A DNA stretch of 64,000 bases from Ilumatobacter sp. Lineage in GTDB: Bacteria; Actinomycetota; Acidimicrobiia; Acidimicrobiales; Ilumatobacteraceae. The notes beneath the pieces were generated by a model, which saw nothing but the letters and a program-made list of their open reading frames with translations, had not been told where the DNA came from and made no database searches. Below, one piece after another: positions 9,121 through 17,147 of this stretch (its first letter is position 1; the number at the start of each line of letters is the position of its first letter). Location of the stretch: positions 1-64,000 of the forward strand of contig JABJAB010000015.1 of assembly GCA_018666235.1 (NCBI GenBank), in the 5' to 3' direction. A program made the translations under genes and the position numbers.

Positions 9121-9636
9121 ATGCAAGGACGCGCCCTGCTCGCCGTTGGCACAGCGATGTCAATACTCACCTTCAGCTTCGGAGCCGTCGCCGAGGCGAC
9201 TCCCTGCTGGCAGCCGCCGGTTACCGGGCCCATCGTCGACCCGTTCCGGGCGCCGCCGTGTCGATACTGCGCCGGGCATCGGGGTATTGACTTTCGGACT
9301 GGCGCGGCGAGTGCCGTTCGATCCGTTGCTGCTGGCAGGGTTGCCTTCAGTGGGCCCGTGGCGGGAACCATCTATGTCGTCGTCGAACACGCCAATGGCT
9401 GGAAGTTGACCTATGGCGAGTTGAGCGGTGTGCGAGTCAGGCGTGGTGTCAGCGTTGCGCGCGGCGCGGTACTCGGCACGGCCGACGGCAGATTCCACTT
9501 CGGACTTCGAGTGGACGGTCGGTATCGCGACCCCGAGCCTTACCTCGGCCACCTTGTCGGTCGGCCTCGACTCGTCCCAATCGACGGCACGGCCCGACGA
9601 AGCGGGCCGACTCCAGTCTGGTCGTGTGCCCGTTGA
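9121..9636 (+). CDS. Secreted M23-like peptidoglycan peptidase
   Basis: The 171-residue product has a signal peptide (basic start, hydrophobic segment to FGAVAEA) and an M23/LytM fold. HRGIDF near residue 53 supplies the metal-binding His and Asp, and the later RFHFGLR carries the last metal His. The first His of the usual HxH motif is not there; Arg or Phe occupies that region. The ATG at 9121 is seven bases after GAGAGG; an ATG at 9118 is also possible. A gene of this type before rpsB is conserved in actinobacteria. It would act in the cell wall, either as an endopeptidase or, if the missing residue matters, as a non-catalytic regulator. Confidence 0.75.
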   Translation: MQGRALLAVGTAMSILTFSFGAVAEATPCWQPPVTGPIVDPFRAPPCRYCAGHRGIDFRTGAASAVRSVAAGRVAFSGPVAGTIYVVVEHANGWKLTYGELSGVRVRRGVSVARGAVLGTADGRFHFGLRVDGRYRDPEPYLGHLVGRPRLVPIDGTARRSGPTPVWSCAR

Positions 9637-9701
9637 GCCGCGTGCCGCCGAGGCGTGGTGCAGGGCATCTGGCCCAAGGTGTGGGGCGAATGCAGCGCCG
9701 A

Positions 9702-9814
9702 TAGTATTGGTCACGTCGTTTCAACCGAAATGGCACACACTCAAGGTCTCATCGATCAATCAGCGGTCGCCTCGCGGCGCCGATCGGTGGGAAAAACCGC
9801 ACAAGGAGCACCAC
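9702..9814 (+). promoter_or_regulatory. Candidate rpsB promoter and leader
   Basis: TAGTAT at 9702-9707 could be a -10 element, giving an untranslated leader of about 100 bases before rpsB, unlike the leaderless genes around it. Near the 3' end CGGTgggaaaaACCG (9786-9800) can form a short hairpin before the AAGGAG ribosome site at 9803-9808. Ribosomal protein S2 is known to regulate its own operon in several bacteria; that this leader is its target is only a guess. Confidence 0.3.
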
Positions 9815-10771
9815 ATGGCTGTTATCAGCATGCGTCAGATGTTGGAAGCCGGAGCGCACTTCGGCCACCAGACCCGTCGTTGGAACCCCAAGATGAAGCG
9901 TTTCATCTTCGGCGAGCGCGCCGGTATCTACATCATCGATCTCGAGCAAACGCTCGGTCGAGTTGAGACGGCCTACGGGTTCGTCCGTGACCTCGTCGCC
10001 GGAGGCGGCAACATTCTGTTCGTGGGCACCAAGAAGCAGGCCCAGGACCCGATCAAGAGCTACGCCGATAAGTGCGGGATGCCTTACGTGAACGAGCGCT
10101 GGCTCGGCGGCATGCTCACCAACTTCGAAACGATGAGCAAGCGCGTCAACAAGATGCTCGAGTACGAGCGCATGCAGGCCTCGGGCGAGTTTGACGTCAT
10201 GATCAAGAAGGAAGCACTGCTCCTCGATCGCGAGCTCACCAAGTTGCAGCGCAACCTGGGTGGTCTGCGCAGTCTGAAGAAGGCTCCCGACGCAATCTTC
10301 GTGCTCGACACCAACAAGGAACACATCGCTGTCACCGAGGCTCGCAAGCTCGGTATCCCTGTCGTTGCTGTCGTCGACACCAACGTGAATCCTGAAGTGG
10401 TGACGTACCCGATCCCCGGCAACGACGACGCGATTCGCTCGAACAGCTTGTTCGCACGCGTGATCGCTGATGCCGTCGCCGAAGGCCGATTCATCGCGAA
10501 CAAGCGCAACCCCGCGCCTGCCCCGGTTGCTGAGAAGACGCCGGAGCAAGAGGCCGCATTCGAAGCTGCGCAGGCCGCTGCGCGTAACGCAGCTGCTCAG
10601 CAGCAGGCCGAGCGCGATTCCAAGCTTGCTGCTGCCAAGGACGCGCCGGTTGCTGAAGCCGCTCCCGCAGCGGCCGAGGCTCCAGCCGAAGCCGTACCTG
10701 CAGAGGGAGCGCCAGTGGCTGAGGAAGCCCCTGCTGCCGCTGCGACGCCCGAAGTCGAAACGGAGAGCTGA
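9815..10771 (+). CDS. rpsB: 30S ribosomal protein S2
   Basis: S2 joins the small ribosomal subunit late and helps recruit S1 and mRNA. The conserved body starts [27 protein letters not shown] and includes [28 protein letters not shown] and [10 protein letters not shown]. The open frame extends upstream to 9428, but the ATG at 9815 follows AAGGAG and matches the family start. After about residue 230 there is a tail of nearly 90 residues rich in Ala, Glu and Pro; S2 proteins are usually about 250-300 residues, so at 318 this is long. It is followed five bases later by tsf, the usual arrangement. Confidence 0.97.
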   Translation: MAVISMRQMLEAGAHFGHQTRRWNPKMKRFIFGERAGIYIIDLEQTLGRVETAYGFVRDLVAGGGNILFVGTKKQAQDPIKSYADKCGMPYVNERWLGGMLTNFETMSKRVNKMLEYERMQASGEFDVMIKKEALLLDRELTKLQRNLGGLRSLKKAPDAIFVLDTNKEHIAVTEARKLGIPVVAVVDTNVNPEVVTYPIPGNDDAIRSNSLFARVIADAVAEGRFIANKRNPAPAPVAEKTPEQEAAFEAAQAAARNAAAQQQAERDSKLAAAKDAPVAEAAPAAAEAPAEAVPAEGAPVAEEAPAAAATPEVETES

Positions 10772-10776
10772 AGAAC

Positions 10777-11565
10777 ATGTCATTCACTGCACAAGACGTC
10801 AAGGCGCTCCGCGTCTCTTCCGGCGCCGGCATGATGGACTGCAAGAAAGCCTTGCAGGAAAATGACGGCGACATGGAAGCCTCCAAGACGTGGCTCCGCG
10901 AAAAGGGCCTCGCAGCCAGCGCCAAGCGTGAGGATCGCGACGCCACGCAGGGCGTTGTCAGTCTCGTTATCACCGGCAACGTCGGTGCCATCGTCGAACT
11001 GAAGTGCGAGACCGACTTCAGCGCTGGTTCAGACCTCTTCAAGGCTGAGGCCGATGCTCTCGTCGCTCTGGTCGCTGAGAAGGGCGTTGAGTCCATCTCC
11101 GAGCGTCAGAGTGATCTCGAAGAGCTCAAGGTCACGCTGAAGGAGAACATCAGCATTGGCCAGGTCGCTCGTATCGAAGCTGCCGGCGACAACATCCTCG
11201 ACAGCTACCAGCACATGCAGGGTGGCCGCGGCGTCAACGGCGTGCTCGTCGAAGTCGCCGGTGGGACGCCCGAGCTTGCCCACGACGTGGCAGTACACAT
11301 CGCGTTCGCACGCCCGAAGTACCTCAGCCGTGACGATGTGCCGGCCGATGTCGTCGCAGCAGAGCGCGAGACCCTCACCGTCATCACCCGCAACGAAGGG
11401 AAGCCCGAAGCGGCACTCGACAAGATTGTCGAAGGCCGCATCGGTGGATTCTTCAAGGATGTGGCACTGCTCGATCAGCCGTACGCCAAGGACGACAAGC
11501 AGTCGGTCAGCCAGTTCATTGGCTCCGCATCGATCGTCGCCTTCGCCCAGGTCGAGATCGGTTGA
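10777..11565 (+). CDS. tsf: Elongation factor Ts
   Basis: EF-Ts exchanges GDP for GTP on EF-Tu. The N-terminal UBA-like domain (FTAQDVKALRVSSGAGMMDCKKALQENDGDMEASKTWLREKGL) is complete, and the core has GAIVELKCETDF, the contact region for EF-Tu, though the following SAGSDLF differs from the usual VAxNxxF. Length is 262 residues, normal for actinobacteria. It starts five bases after rpsB and ends before a hairpin terminator, so rpsB-tsf forms one unit. Confidence 0.97.
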   Translation: MSFTAQDVKALRVSSGAGMMDCKKALQENDGDMEASKTWLREKGLAASAKREDRDATQGVVSLVITGNVGAIVELKCETDFSAGSDLFKAEADALVALVAEKGVESISERQSDLEELKVTLKENISIGQVARIEAAGDNILDSYQHMQGGRGVNGVLVEVAGGTPELAHDVAVHIAFARPKYLSRDDVPADVVAAERETLTVITRNEGKPEAALDKIVEGRIGGFFKDVALLDQPYAKDDKQSVSQFIGSASIVAFAQVEIG

Positions 11566-11587
11566 TCTGAAGTCCACGGTCAATTTG

Positions 11588-11628
11588 AACAGCCCCGTTG
11601 CGCGTCAAGTACGTTCAGCGGGGCTGTT
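11588..11628 (+). terminator. Hairpin terminator after tsf
   Basis: AACAGCCCCG (11588-11597) pairs perfectly with CGGGGCTGTT (11619-11628), giving a 10-bp stem and a 21-base loop 22 bp after the tsf stop. Only a short T run follows. It separates rpsB-tsf from pyrH, which has its own ribosome site. Confidence 0.7.
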
Positions 11629-11664
11629 TCGCGCCCGTACCTGATCCTGACGGAGACCTCAACG

Positions 11665-12402
11665 ATGACTGAACGAGCACAACGTCCGAAATTCAAGCGC
11701 ATCGTGTTCAAACCTTCGGGTGAGGCGCTTGCAGGCGATTCTGGCAAGGGCCTCGATGGCGCAACGCTTGAGGCCACGGCGAAGGAAATCATCGATCTCC
11801 GGCAGAATTTGAACGTCGATGTCGCTGTGGTCGTCGGTGGCGGCAACTTCTGGCGTGGTCGGGAGGGTTCGATGACCGGGATGGACGCAACACAGTCCGA
11901 CCACATCGGAATGCTCGGCACCGTGATGAACGCGCTGGCGTTGCAGGATGCGCTCGAACGACAGGGCCAAGAGACGCGGGTGCAGTCGGCGATCGAGATG
12001 CCGCGCATTGCCGAGGCCTACATCCGCCGTCGGGCTGTTCGGCATCTCGAAAAGGGGCGCGTCGTCATCTTTGCCGCCGGGACGGGTAACCCATTTTTTA
12101 CGACCGACACAGCGGCTGCGCTGCGCGCCGCCGAGATTGAAGCCGAAGTGTTGATTAAGGGAACGCACTCCGGCGTTGACGGGGTCTACAGCGCAGACCC
12201 TCGGACCGATGAGTCCGCGGAGAAGTACGAGCAGGTGAGCTACCTCGAGGTGATGACGAAAGACCTCAAGGTCATGGACGCGACCGCGATCGCCTTCTGC
12301 CGCGACAACGACATTCCGATCGTCGTGTTCGACATGTCGAAACCAGGTTCGCTGCGCAGCATCGTGCAAGGCGGCTCCGAAGGCACCTTGGTCAGCGGCT
12401 GA
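11665..12402 (+). CDS. pyrH: UMP kinase
   Basis: PyrH phosphorylates UMP to UDP in pyrimidine nucleotide synthesis and is a hexameric amino-acid-kinase-fold enzyme. Visible are FKPSGEAL, the glycine-rich VVGGGNFWRG, MGATADHIG-type DATQSDHIGMLGTVMNALAL, VFAAGTGNPFFTTDTAAALRA and the ATP-binding KGTHSGVDGVYSADPR. Length (245) is normal. A GGAG ribosome site lies about eight bases upstream of the ATG. It stands between the tsf terminator and frr, the standard order. Confidence 0.97.
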   Translation: MTERAQRPKFKRIVFKPSGEALAGDSGKGLDGATLEATAKEIIDLRQNLNVDVAVVVGGGNFWRGREGSMTGMDATQSDHIGMLGTVMNALALQDALERQGQETRVQSAIEMPRIAEAYIRRRAVRHLEKGRVVIFAAGTGNPFFTTDTAAALRAAEIEAEVLIKGTHSGVDGVYSADPRTDESAEKYEQVSYLEVMTKDLKVMDATAIAFCRDNDIPIVVFDMSKPGSLRSIVQGGSEGTLVSG

Positions 12403-12474
12403 GACGCTGCAACCAGTTTCGATGAAAGTCCGCATGGTCCTGCGCCGACCTCTGTCCTGGGTACGATGGTCGAC

Positions 12475-13032
12475 GTGATCGATGACACCCTTCTCGAGGC
12501 CATGGACAAGATGGACAAGGCTGTCGAGCACACTCAGACGCAGTTCGGCACGGTCCGAACCGGTCGGGCCAATCCCGGACTCGTCGAGCGCATCAATGTC
12601 GACTACTACGGCGCTCCAGTTCCGATTCTGCAGCTCGCTTCGATCTCCGTGCCTGAGGCCCGCCAGTTGCTCATCAAGCCGCATGACCGAACATCGCTCG
12701 AGGCCATCGAGAAGGCCATTCGAGAAAGCGACCTGGGTGTGAATCCGAACAACGACGGCATCGCGATTCGTCTGTCGCTGCCGCAGCTGACCGAAGAACG
12801 CCGCAAGGAATACGTGAAGGTTGCGAAGAACATGGCCGAGGACGGGCGTATTGTGCTGCGCAACCTGCGGCGCGATGCGCGCAAGGCGATGGAAGCTGAA
12901 GAGAAAGATGGTGATGTCTCCGAAGACGAATTGGAGCGCGCCGAGAAAGAACTCGATAAGACCACGAGCGAGCACGTCGACAGGATCGACGCGGCGCTTC
13001 ACCGAAAAGAAGAAGAACTCCTCGAGATCTGA
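12475..13032 (+). CDS. frr: Ribosome recycling factor
   Basis: RRF splits the post-termination ribosome together with EF-G. The product with GTG 12475 is exactly 185 residues, the normal family length, and begins (M)IDDTLLEAMDKMDKAVEHTQ, matching the common start MIDExLxEAEEKM. An ATG three codons earlier at 12466 overlaps TACGAT (12462-12467), which is well placed as a -10 element seven bases before the GTG, so a leaderless GTG start is preferred. TVRTGRANPGLVERI and ISVPEARQLLIKPHD are the conserved cores. The C-terminal half is a long charged three-helix bundle. Confidence 0.96.
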   Translation: MIDDTLLEAMDKMDKAVEHTQTQFGTVRTGRANPGLVERINVDYYGAPVPILQLASISVPEARQLLIKPHDRTSLEAIEKAIRESDLGVNPNNDGIAIRLSLPQLTEERRKEYVKVAKNMAEDGRIVLRNLRRDARKAMEAEEKDGDVSEDELERAEKELDKTTSEHVDRIDAALHRKEEELLEI

Positions 13033-13050
13033 GGGGCCGGGGGAACAACG

Positions 13051-14568
13051 ATGACCGACGACATTTGGCGACCTGAAGACAATGATTCCGCACGGCGTCG
13101 TCCGGGTCGGCTTGAGGCCGAAATGGATGCCTTCGACGACTCCGAGTTTGGTGGCCCGCTCTTTGGCAACACCTCCGAGCAGCAGGTCACACCCGGTCCA
13201 GAGGCTGCTGAGGCTCCGCTGTCGAACGACGACTGGCCAGAATCACCGTCCGGTGGATCTGGCCGTCTTCAACTCGACGAGGATGGCACCGGTGCGATGC
13301 CGCACTGGACTGAAGACGCCACCGGAGAAGTACCGGCCATTGCCCGTGCTACCCCTGAGGCTGATCCAACCGACGATCTTGACGTCTGGTCCCCGTTCAC
13401 GTCCGACGCGCCCGTCTGGAAGGAAGGCGACCCGGTCGATACGCCGTCGGGATCGGTCCCGACGGCCCCCTCAGACCCGACCGGTGAGATCTCTTGGGAA
13501 GACGCTCCAGTCGAGCCGATTGCGGCAGCCGTCGATGCCGATACTGCTGGAGAGGCCACCGAACTGCACGAGGTCGTGGCCGCAGCACCGCGCGAACCGG
13601 CCCGAATCACGATTGGTACCGACCCGTCAGGGATGCCTCGCCGACCCGAGCCGCAGCGCCGGGGCGGTGGCGGTCAGGGCCAACGTCCACCCAGCGCAGG
13701 GGGCCCGCCACCCGGTGCCAAGCGTAATCTTCCGGTCGCCATCGCGAGCGGCTTGGTGCTGGCGGCAGTGTTTATCGCTGCTGCGATGTGGCGTCCGCTC
13801 GGCGCAATCATCTTTGTCTGCATTCTGCTTGGGCTTGCAGCCATCGAGTACTTCTCCAAGGTCACCGAAAAGGGCTACCGCCCTGCCGTTGCCGCTGGCG
13901 TCGTGGCCTGTGTCGCAGCACCGGCCGTTGCTTACTGGGTCGGCGAGAACGGTATTCCGCTGGTCCTGGCGCTGGCATTCTTTGCCGGAGCGATGGGTTT
14001 CATCGGCTCTGACTCGATCGAAGTTGGCCCGATGCCCAACATGGCCATCACGATGCTCGGCGTCGTATGGATCGGCGTGCTCGGCTCGTTCGCGGCGCTC
14101 ATCATTCGTTACTCCAACTTCTTTGGTGGGCTGAGCATCGGTACCGACACCTTGGTGCTGCTCGCCGTGGGCGTGGTTGCCAACGACGTCGGCGCGTACT
14201 TCGTCGGCAGTGCGTTCGGGCGGACACCGCTGCGCGGCTGGATCAGCCCCAATAAGTCGGTCGAAGGATTTCTTGGCGGCACCATCTTGACCCTCGTGGT
14301 CATGCTGCTCGTCGGGATGCAAGATGCGAGCGACACGTGGTCTGACACCAGCCACCTCCTGATGCTCGGCATCGTCATCTCGATCTTCGCCCCGCTCGGT
14401 GATCTCACCGAGAGCATGTTCAAGCGGAACCTCGACGTCAAGGACTTCGGGACGTTGATCAAGGGCCACGGCGGTGTACTTGACCGCTTCGACGGCTTCT
14501 TGTTCGCACTGCCTGCCGTCTACTACTTGATGCGCGTTGTCGAGCCGTGGTCACAGCTCGGTTCCTGA
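13051..14568 (+). CDS. cdsA: Phosphatidate cytidylyltransferase with long N-terminal extension
   Basis: CdsA makes CDP-diacylglycerol from phosphatidic acid and CTP, the precursor of all phospholipids. The last 280 residues form a membrane domain with about eight hydrophobic helices and the family signature ESMFKRNLDVKDFGTLIKGHGGVLDRFD near the end. The first 225 residues have no hydrophobic segment and are rich in Asp, Glu, Pro, Thr and Gly, ending in RRGGGGQGQRPP; they are probably disordered and cytoplasmic. A typical CdsA has 270-300 residues. It follows frr by 18 bp with GGGGGAA before the ATG and precedes dxr. Confidence 0.93.
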   Translation: MTDDIWRPEDNDSARRRPGRLEAEMDAFDDSEFGGPLFGNTSEQQVTPGPEAAEAPLSNDDWPESPSGGSGRLQLDEDGTGAMPHWTEDATGEVPAIARATPEADPTDDLDVWSPFTSDAPVWKEGDPVDTPSGSVPTAPSDPTGEISWEDAPVEPIAAAVDADTAGEATELHEVVAAAPREPARITIGTDPSGMPRRPEPQRRGGGGQGQRPPSAGGPPPGAKRNLPVAIASGLVLAAVFIAAAMWRPLGAIIFVCILLGLAAIEYFSKVTEKGYRPAVAAGVVACVAAPAVAYWVGENGIPLVLALAFFAGAMGFIGSDSIEVGPMPNMAITMLGVVWIGVLGSFAALIIRYSNFFGGLSIGTDTLVLLAVGVVANDVGAYFVGSAFGRTPLRGWISPNKSVEGFLGGTILTLVVMLLVGMQDASDTWSDTSHLLMLGIVISIFAPLGDLTESMFKRNLDVKDFGTLIKGHGGVLDRFDGFLFALPAVYYLMRVVEPWSQLGS

Positions 14569-14581
14569 GAAGATTGCACCG

Positions 14582-15739
14582 ATGACCGTTGATCCGGTGC
14601 GAGTCGCGATTGCTGGCTCAACCGGCTCGATCGGTAGGCAAACGTTTGAGGTCATTCAGGCCGAGAACGATCGCGTCCCCGGCTCCTATGTCGTGACGGG
14701 CGTGAGTGTCAACAGCTCAGCGGACGCTGTCGTTGCCCAGGCGGCAGCTTTCGACATCCCCCTCATCGTCGTCGCCGACGAGGCGACACGTTGTGATGTG
14801 GCGTCGCGCACATCGGCCGCGGTCGAGGGTGATGCCACGGCATTGATCGCCGACGCGGATGTCGTGGTCAACGGTGTCGTCGGGTTTGCCGGTCTTGAGG
14901 TCACCGTGGAGACCCTCAGAGCTGGAAAGCGCCTAGCGCTTGCGAACAAAGAGAGCCTCATTGCTGCGGGCCCTGTGGTCCAGCCGCTCCGATCGACGCC
15001 AGGCGCCGAATTGGTGCCAGTCGACAGCGAACACTGTGCGCTCCACCAATGTCTGCGGGCGTCTTTCGAGAGCGATCGTGAGGTCAGTCGGCTGCTCTTG
15101 ACCGCGAGCGGAGGTCCGTTCCGCGGTCGCACCGCTGATGACCTTGCTGCTGTGACCGTCGAAAATGCGCTGGCGCACCCGACGTGGAGTATGGGTCCGA
15201 AGATCACGATCGATTCGAGCACGTTGATGAACAAGGGTCTCGAAGTGATCGAGGCGCACGAGCTGTACGGAACGCCGTATGACCAGATTGAGGTGGTCGT
15301 GCACCCTCAATCTGTCGTCCATTCAATGGTCGAGTTCACCGATGGATCAACCATCGCCCAACTCAGTATGCCGACGATGAAGCTGCCGATCGGCTATGCG
15401 CTCGGCTACCCGAACCGCATCGCGACACCCTTCGGTCGCATCGATTGGGCCACGTTGGGCTCGCTCGACTTCGAGCCGCCAGATCTTGGCACCTTTCGCT
15501 GCTTGCAGCTCGCCTACGACGCTGGACGCTCAGGCGGTACGGCGCCAGCGTGGCTCAGCGCTGCGAACGAGGTGGCAGTTGAGACTTTTCTCACAGGAAA
15601 TTTGCGATGGAATGAGATTGCTGACGTGTGCGAGGCGGTGTTGGAGCGCCATGATGGTGGGATCCCCCACACCGTCGACGATGTGATCCAAGCGGATCAA
15701 GAAGCTCGACGAATTGCCGATGAGGTATTGCAACGATGA
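14582..15739 (+). CDS. dxr: 1-deoxy-D-xylulose 5-phosphate reductoisomerase
   Basis: Dxr converts DXP to MEP with NADPH, the second step of the non-mevalonate isoprenoid pathway. Visible are the NADPH-binding IAGSTGSIGRQTFEV, GKRLALANKESLIAAG, the metal and substrate site PVDSEHCALHQCL, LLLTASGGPFRG, HPTWSMGPKITIDSSTLMNKGLEVIEA and the later SAANEVAVETFL. The frame is open upstream to 14537, inside cdsA, but the ATG at 14582 gives the standard 385-residue enzyme. It overlaps the following protease gene by four bases. ispG, a later step of the same pathway, is two genes downstream. Confidence 0.96.
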   Translation: MTVDPVRVAIAGSTGSIGRQTFEVIQAENDRVPGSYVVTGVSVNSSADAVVAQAAAFDIPLIVVADEATRCDVASRTSAAVEGDATALIADADVVVNGVVGFAGLEVTVETLRAGKRLALANKESLIAAGPVVQPLRSTPGAELVPVDSEHCALHQCLRASFESDREVSRLLLTASGGPFRGRTADDLAAVTVENALAHPTWSMGPKITIDSSTLMNKGLEVIEAHELYGTPYDQIEVVVHPQSVVHSMVEFTDGSTIAQLSMPTMKLPIGYALGYPNRIATPFGRIDWATLGSLDFEPPDLGTFRCLQLAYDAGRSGGTAPAWLSAANEVAVETFLTGNLRWNEIADVCEAVLERHDGGIPHTVDDVIQADQEARRIADEVLQR

Positions 15740-17028
15740 CTGATCAACTCACACCTCCGAAACCGACTGAAGATGAGCTGTCGCGAGTGGCGAAAGCCAA
15801 GAGCGAAATCATGGCGGGTGGCGCCGTCACCGAGAACCTCACCGAGGACGAACTCGCCGGCGGTTGGAGGGGAGCGCTTTCGATGCTTGGCATCGCTGCG
15901 CTTTTTGCTTGGCTCGGCTTTGCGAACTTCTGGATCTTCGTGTTCGTGGTGGGTGTCGTTATTTCGATCTTCCTCCACGAACTTGGCCACTACCTCACGG
16001 CCCGGTGGACGGGCATGAAGGTCACTCAATTCTTCTTGTTCTTCGGACCCAGACTTTGGAGCTTTCGTCGCGGAGAGACCGAGTACGGCGTTCGGGCGGT
16101 GCCGTTGGGGGCCTTCGTTCGCATTATCGGCATGAATCGTATGGACGAGGTCGAGCCAGGTGACGAAGCCCGCACCTACCGACAGAAAAGCTTTCCTCGC
16201 CGCCTCTTGGTGATCTCGGCTGGATCGATCATGCACATGCTGATCGCCATCGTGCTGCTGTTCGGTGTGTATGCGATAGCCGGAGAAGAATCATTCAGCG
16301 ATGGCGCGCGCGTCAGCCAACTGTCCGCCGGTGGACCGGCCGATGGCGCTGGCGTACTGCCCGGTGACATCGTGGTTGCCGTTGATGGCGCAGCCATCGA
16401 CAGTCCCGCCGAACTCGGCGAGGTAATCCGGACCAACCAGCCGGACGACAGTGTCGTTCTTGGCGTACTCCGCAATGGCGAACTCGTTGCTCTCACGCTC
16501 ACGCTCGGTGTCAACGACAACGGCGATGCGCTGGCAGGAATCAGCAGCGGATCAGTGTTCGACACCATCGATCACTCGATCCCCGCGGCTGCTGGCAATG
16601 CAGTCACTGACATCTTCCCCTTTGCCTGGGAGTCGACCAAGGGTGTCGTGAAGGTGCTCAACCCGGTCAACATCATCAGCCACGTCACCGGAGACAACGA
16701 GGACCTGAGCAGCCGCCCGACGACCCTGTACGGAGTGGCTCAGGTCTCGGACGACGTCGGTGAATCCTCCGGCTGGGCAGGAATGATCCTGCTTCTTGCG
16801 GTGCTCAACGTCTTCGTCGGCGTGTTCAACATGTTCCCGCTGCTCCCACTCGACGGCGGACACGCTGCCATTGCGGTCTACGAGCGTGTGCGCGAAGCCG
16901 GGCGGGGTTCCAAACAGCGATATTTCGCCGACGTCGAGCGACTCATGCCCTTTGCGATGGGGGTGGTCACCGTGCTCGTCATGCTGATGTTTGCTGGCTT
17001 GTATCTGGACATCTCGCAGCCGTTGTAG
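15736..17028 (+). CDS. RseP/Rip1-type site-2 metalloprotease
   Basis: This 430-residue M50 protease cuts transmembrane proteins such as anti-sigma factors within the membrane. FLHELGHYLTAR near residue 80 is the HExxH zinc site in the first core helix, and NMFPLLPLDGGHAAIAVYE near the C-terminus carries the third ligand Asp. A single PDZ domain (LSAGGPADGAGVLPGDIVVAVDGAAIDSPAELGEVI) sits between them. Four or more membrane helices are visible. The ATG overlaps the dxr stop. The dxr-rseP-ispG order is conserved in actinobacteria, where the Mycobacterium homologue is Rip1. The substrate anti-sigma factor is not encoded here. Confidence 0.92.
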   Translation: MTDQLTPPKPTEDELSRVAKAKSEIMAGGAVTENLTEDELAGGWRGALSMLGIAALFAWLGFANFWIFVFVVGVVISIFLHELGHYLTARWTGMKVTQFFLFFGPRLWSFRRGETEYGVRAVPLGAFVRIIGMNRMDEVEPGDEARTYRQKSFPRRLLVISAGSIMHMLIAIVLLFGVYAIAGEESFSDGARVSQLSAGGPADGAGVLPGDIVVAVDGAAIDSPAELGEVIRTNQPDDSVVLGVLRNGELVALTLTLGVNDNGDALAGISSGSVFDTIDHSIPAAAGNAVTDIFPFAWESTKGVVKVLNPVNIISHVTGDNEDLSSRPTTLYGVAQVSDDVGESSGWAGMILLLAVLNVFVGVFNMFPLLPLDGGHAAIAVYERVREAGRGSKQRYFADVERLMPFAMGVVTVLVMLMFAGLYLDISQPL

Positions 17029-17134
17029 TTCAGCGCTCGAAGCTCGCTGCGCTCGCCTCGCTGTCAGTGGCTTCATGACTCCGAGGTAGTGCTTGCTGGG
17101 GGACCCTGTCCGACCGCTGTCTCCATCCACCGCG

Positions 17135-17147
17135 TATCGTTGACTCC
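17135..17147 (+). promoter_or_regulatory. -10 element of leaderless ispG
   Basis: TATCGT at 17135-17140 ends seven bases before the ispG ATG at 17148. No Shine-Dalgarno sequence is present in the preceding 119-bp gap, which otherwise shows nothing recognisable. Confidence 0.5.

Noticed and set aside
9428..9814. N-terminal extension of the rpsB frame
   Set aside because: The open frame reaches back into the M23 gene, but the ATG at 9815 has AAGGAG and gives the conserved S2 start.
11659..13002. A 447-codon minus-strand open frame across pyrH and frr
   Set aside because: pyrH and frr are both unmistakable on the plus strand; the antisense frame has no family features.
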